A stretch of DNA of 64,000 bases from Chitinophagaceae bacterium. Lineage in GTDB: Bacteria > Bacteroidota > Bacteroidia > Chitinophagales > Chitinophagaceae. Below are positions 62,320-64,000 of this stretch, in pieces (position 1 is the first letter of the stretch; every line of letters starts with the position of its first letter). The position numbers and the translations under genes are program-made. Location: positions 162,360 through 226,359 of the forward strand of contig JAFKGR010000006.1 of NCBI GenBank assembly GCA_017307735.1, written 5' to 3'. The notes beneath the pieces were generated by a model, which was not told the origin of the DNA, made no database searches, and was given only the letters and a program-made list of their open reading frames with translations.

Positions 62320-62682
62320 ATGAAAATCGGAGACAACATCAGAGAAATCCGCGAAAAAGAAAAAAAACTTAAACAGGAAGATGTGGCAAAATCTTTGGGT
62401 ATTACAACAAAAGCTTATAGTAATATTGAAAACAATGTATCAGATATTACATTGACGAGGTTATATGAATTGGCTGATATTTTTGGTGTTGCTCCGGAAT
62501 ATATACTTAATTACCAGGAGAAATCTACATTTACAAATCACTTCAATAATTATGACGGAAATAATGGTGTGAACATTATGTACCAGGGATGTGCTGAAAC
62601 GAAGAATATAGAAGAAGAGTTGAAGAAAAGTAAGCAAAAACTGGAGATGTTGAAAGCGAATGTGAGGGCGAAGAGGAATTAG
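62320..62682 (+). CDS. XRE-family regulator 3 of a tandem set
   Basis: This 120-residue protein is the closest paralog of regulator 2: HTH residues ~3-63 (IGDNIREIREKEKKLKQEDVAKSLGITTKAYSNIENNVSDITLTRLYELADIF), the shared motif NNGVNIMYQG at residues 81-90, and a Lys-rich coiled tail. It lies 11 bp downstream of regulator 2 and 214 bp upstream of the Shedu-like gene. The three genes are very likely one transcript. Confidence 0.85.
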   Translation: MKIGDNIREIREKEKKLKQEDVAKSLGITTKAYSNIENNVSDITLTRLYELADIFGVAPEYILNYQEKSTFTNHFNNYDGNNGVNIMYQGCAETKNIEEELKKSKQKLEMLKANVRAKRN

Positions 62683-62896
62683 GTTTGAATTAAACCGTTT
62701 ATAGATTCCGTCATAAACTAAGTTGTGCTTGTAAAGGGAGCAATAAAAGGTACTTATTAAATCAACTTTCGTATATGCACAACTGTTATACAAAGAGAAA
62801 AACACTGGTAATGAAAAACCAATTCACAAGTTTAATCTAAATATACATGAATTAGAGTTACTGTTTCAGCTTATAAAACATTAGTTAGAATTTTAT

Positions 62897-63715
62897 ATGG
62901 ATACTCTCTACGATTGGACAAATTTTCCAAAGACAAAACTTTATTCAGACATTATTTCTGAATGGCAAATGCTTTTGGATAACGAAAGCCTGAATGAATT
63001 ATCTTACCAATCATTCCTTCAAAAAACACCAGCAATATTTCTAACAGCCTCAGATTCTTATTTAGTAGTTTCAAAATTAAAACTTGGTTCAGATTATGAA
63101 ACCGACTTTGTAATTGTTGAGGAAGGCTATAGCGATGGAACTATTTACGAGATAATCGAAATAGAAACTCCACACATAAAGCTCTTTGACCAAAAAGGTA
63201 AACCATCTGCAAAATTTAATGCAGCACTTCAACAGATAAGAGATTGGAAAAGGTTTTTAATCAATAATAAGAATGAGTTCAAAAGAATATTTCCAACCGT
63301 TTCAACAAAAGTCATAAAAGATAGCCGATTAAAGTTTAAAATGGTAATTGGGCGAAGGACAGAAAATTTAGAATATTTGGAAAAAAGACGACAAATAGCA
63401 GAGCTGGAAAACATTGAAATCATTTCGTTTGATAGACTAACAGATTTGGCTAAAAGTCGCAGGCACTTTTCAGACATTCCTGAGTTTTATGCAGCTCAAA
63501 TGGACAGCGTTTCTTACGCTCTTAAAAATGAATTGGCTAACCCTTTCTACAAATGCATGAGCGACTCCGAATGGCGTTCAATTTGTAAAAAAGGTCATTC
63601 CCATATTTACACCAATATGATAAATGACATTGTAAACATTAGAACTTATAGTGATTATTTTGAAGTCTACAAAAAGCTATCGCCAACATTCCAATTGGCT
63701 GAACGAAGGATGTAG
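62897..63715 (+). CDS. Shedu-like (DUF4263) predicted nuclease, probably 3'-truncated by an insertion element
   Basis: The 272-residue protein matches the Shedu/DUF4263 pattern, a PD-(D/E)xK-like nuclease family known from anti-phage defence. Blocks: ELSYQSFLQKTPAIFL (~34-49), VSKLKLGSDYETDFVIVEE (~58-76, with D70), YEIIEIETPHIKLFDQKGKPS (~84-104, with E88/E90) and FNAALQQIRDWKRFL (~107-121). D70, E88-x-E90 and Q112/Q113 are plausible active-site residues. The reading frame runs into the end of an IS21-like element: the last codons (ATG TAG) coincide with the element end TGTAGATTCCGG, so the natural C-terminus may be lost. Shedu (SduA) relatives are often longer. Confidence 0.7.
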   Translation: MDTLYDWTNFPKTKLYSDIISEWQMLLDNESLNELSYQSFLQKTPAIFLTASDSYLVVSKLKLGSDYETDFVIVEEGYSDGTIYEIIEIETPHIKLFDQKGKPSAKFNAALQQIRDWKRFLINNKNEFKRIFPTVSTKVIKDSRLKFKMVIGRRTENLEYLEKRRQIAELENIEIISFDRLTDLAKSRRHFSDIPEFYAAQMDSVSYALKNELANPFYKCMSDSEWRSICKKGHSHIYTNMINDIVNIRTYSDYFEVYKKLSPTFQLAERRM

Positions 63716-63790
63716 ATTCCGGAGCATATTGACCCCCTATTCCGGAACATGTTGACCCACCATTCTTGCATGTTGACCCACCATTCCGGG
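63711..63790. mobile_element. End of an IS21-like insertion element with multiple terminal repeats
   Basis: Right at the 3' end of the Shedu-like gene the sequence TGTAGATTCCGG begins, followed by three copies of CATGTTGACCCACC-type units (63725, 63748, 63769), alternating with ATTCCGG. Such repeated ends are characteristic of IS21-family elements. No istA/istB reading frame is visible before 64000, so the element is only partly in the window or is a remnant. The boundary at 63711 is inferred. Confidence 0.55.
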
Positions 63791-64000
63791 ATAGCCAGTG
63801 GCCTCACATTCTTACGCTCAGACCGGTATTCTTGTTATATTCACATAAACAAAATAAAAGGGTGTTCAAACAAATGTTATTCGGCTCAGCGCACCGAATT
63901 ATCTCCGAATTAGCAACGAATAATGTAAGGTTTGTGATTGGATGCGACACATTGCAGGTAATTTCCTGCCTGAAATTCTTTGTTACAGGTACATTTTGCA
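63791..64000. other. Sequence beyond the IS21-like repeats, no gene recognised
   Basis: This run to the window edge has no convincing reading frame. A short hairpin GCAGG/CCTGC lies at 63954-63969. It may be the interior of the insertion element or flanking DNA. Confidence 0.3.

Noticed and set aside
63791..64000. istA gene of the IS21-like element
   Set aside because: No frame with transposase motifs is visible before the window ends.

Overview
The window looks like a chromosomal segment of a member of the Bacteroidota, most likely a Chitinophagaceae-type soil or freshwater bacterium. The evidence is a SusC/SusD pair, a type IX secretion sorting domain, a group II GGGP synthase, LytS/LytTR regulation, many SPII lipoproteins and signal peptides ending in AQ, and several promoters with the Bacteroidota -7 motif TAnnTTTG (seen before gap, aspS, the acyl-CoA dehydrogenase and others). 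The family assignment is inference. No tRNA, rRNA or CRISPR array was seen.

1-6.2 kb (minus strand): a tetR-tolC-adaptor-RND efflux operon, with the pump cut by the window edge. 6.4-18.4 kb is mainly housekeeping: arfB, GGGP synthase, a LytS/LytTR two-component pair, ruvB, an RsmI-like methylase, mqo, an MFS exporter, a 3-methyladenine DNA glycosylase and gap, plus small secreted proteins. 18.4-22.2 kb holds a phospholipase C-like enzyme fused to N-terminal repeats, and an unrecognised partner.

22.7-32.1 kb (minus strand) is a co-directional block around glutathione: a gamma-glutamylcyclotransferase-like protein, a degenerate metallo-beta-lactamase-fold protein, an 1802-residue kinase/AAA/GAF/nucleotide-cyclase protein, glutathione synthetase and a GCS2-type glutamate-cysteine ligase. 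A chain of perfect hairpins lies upstream of the block. 32.4-44.4 kb is mostly housekeeping: zinc-ribbon protein, Nif3, grpE-dnaJ, aspS, an acyl-CoA dehydrogenase and a YggS-type PLP protein. A second theme is a pair of large envelope proteins (34.8-37.6 and 45.8-49.2 kb) with the same peptidase-like/propeller/barrel plan. One keeps a complete zinc-peptidase signature and the other has lost it.

44.6-45.4 kb carries a candidate toxin-antitoxin pair. 49.3-52.5 kb carries an MBL hydrolase, a secreted amidase, a small membrane protein and hpf. 53.0-61.2 kb is the most system-like region: a Crp-type and an AraC-type regulator, a MauE-like membrane protein and a small secreted cysteine-containing protein on the plus strand, facing a TlpA-SusC-SusD operon on the minus strand. 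Short direct repeats, a perfect palindrome and a GC-rich hairpin punctuate it. The last 2.5 kb is accessory: three tandem XRE regulators sharing an unusual motif, then a Shedu-like (DUF4263) nuclease gene whose stop codon appears to lie in the end of an IS21-like element.
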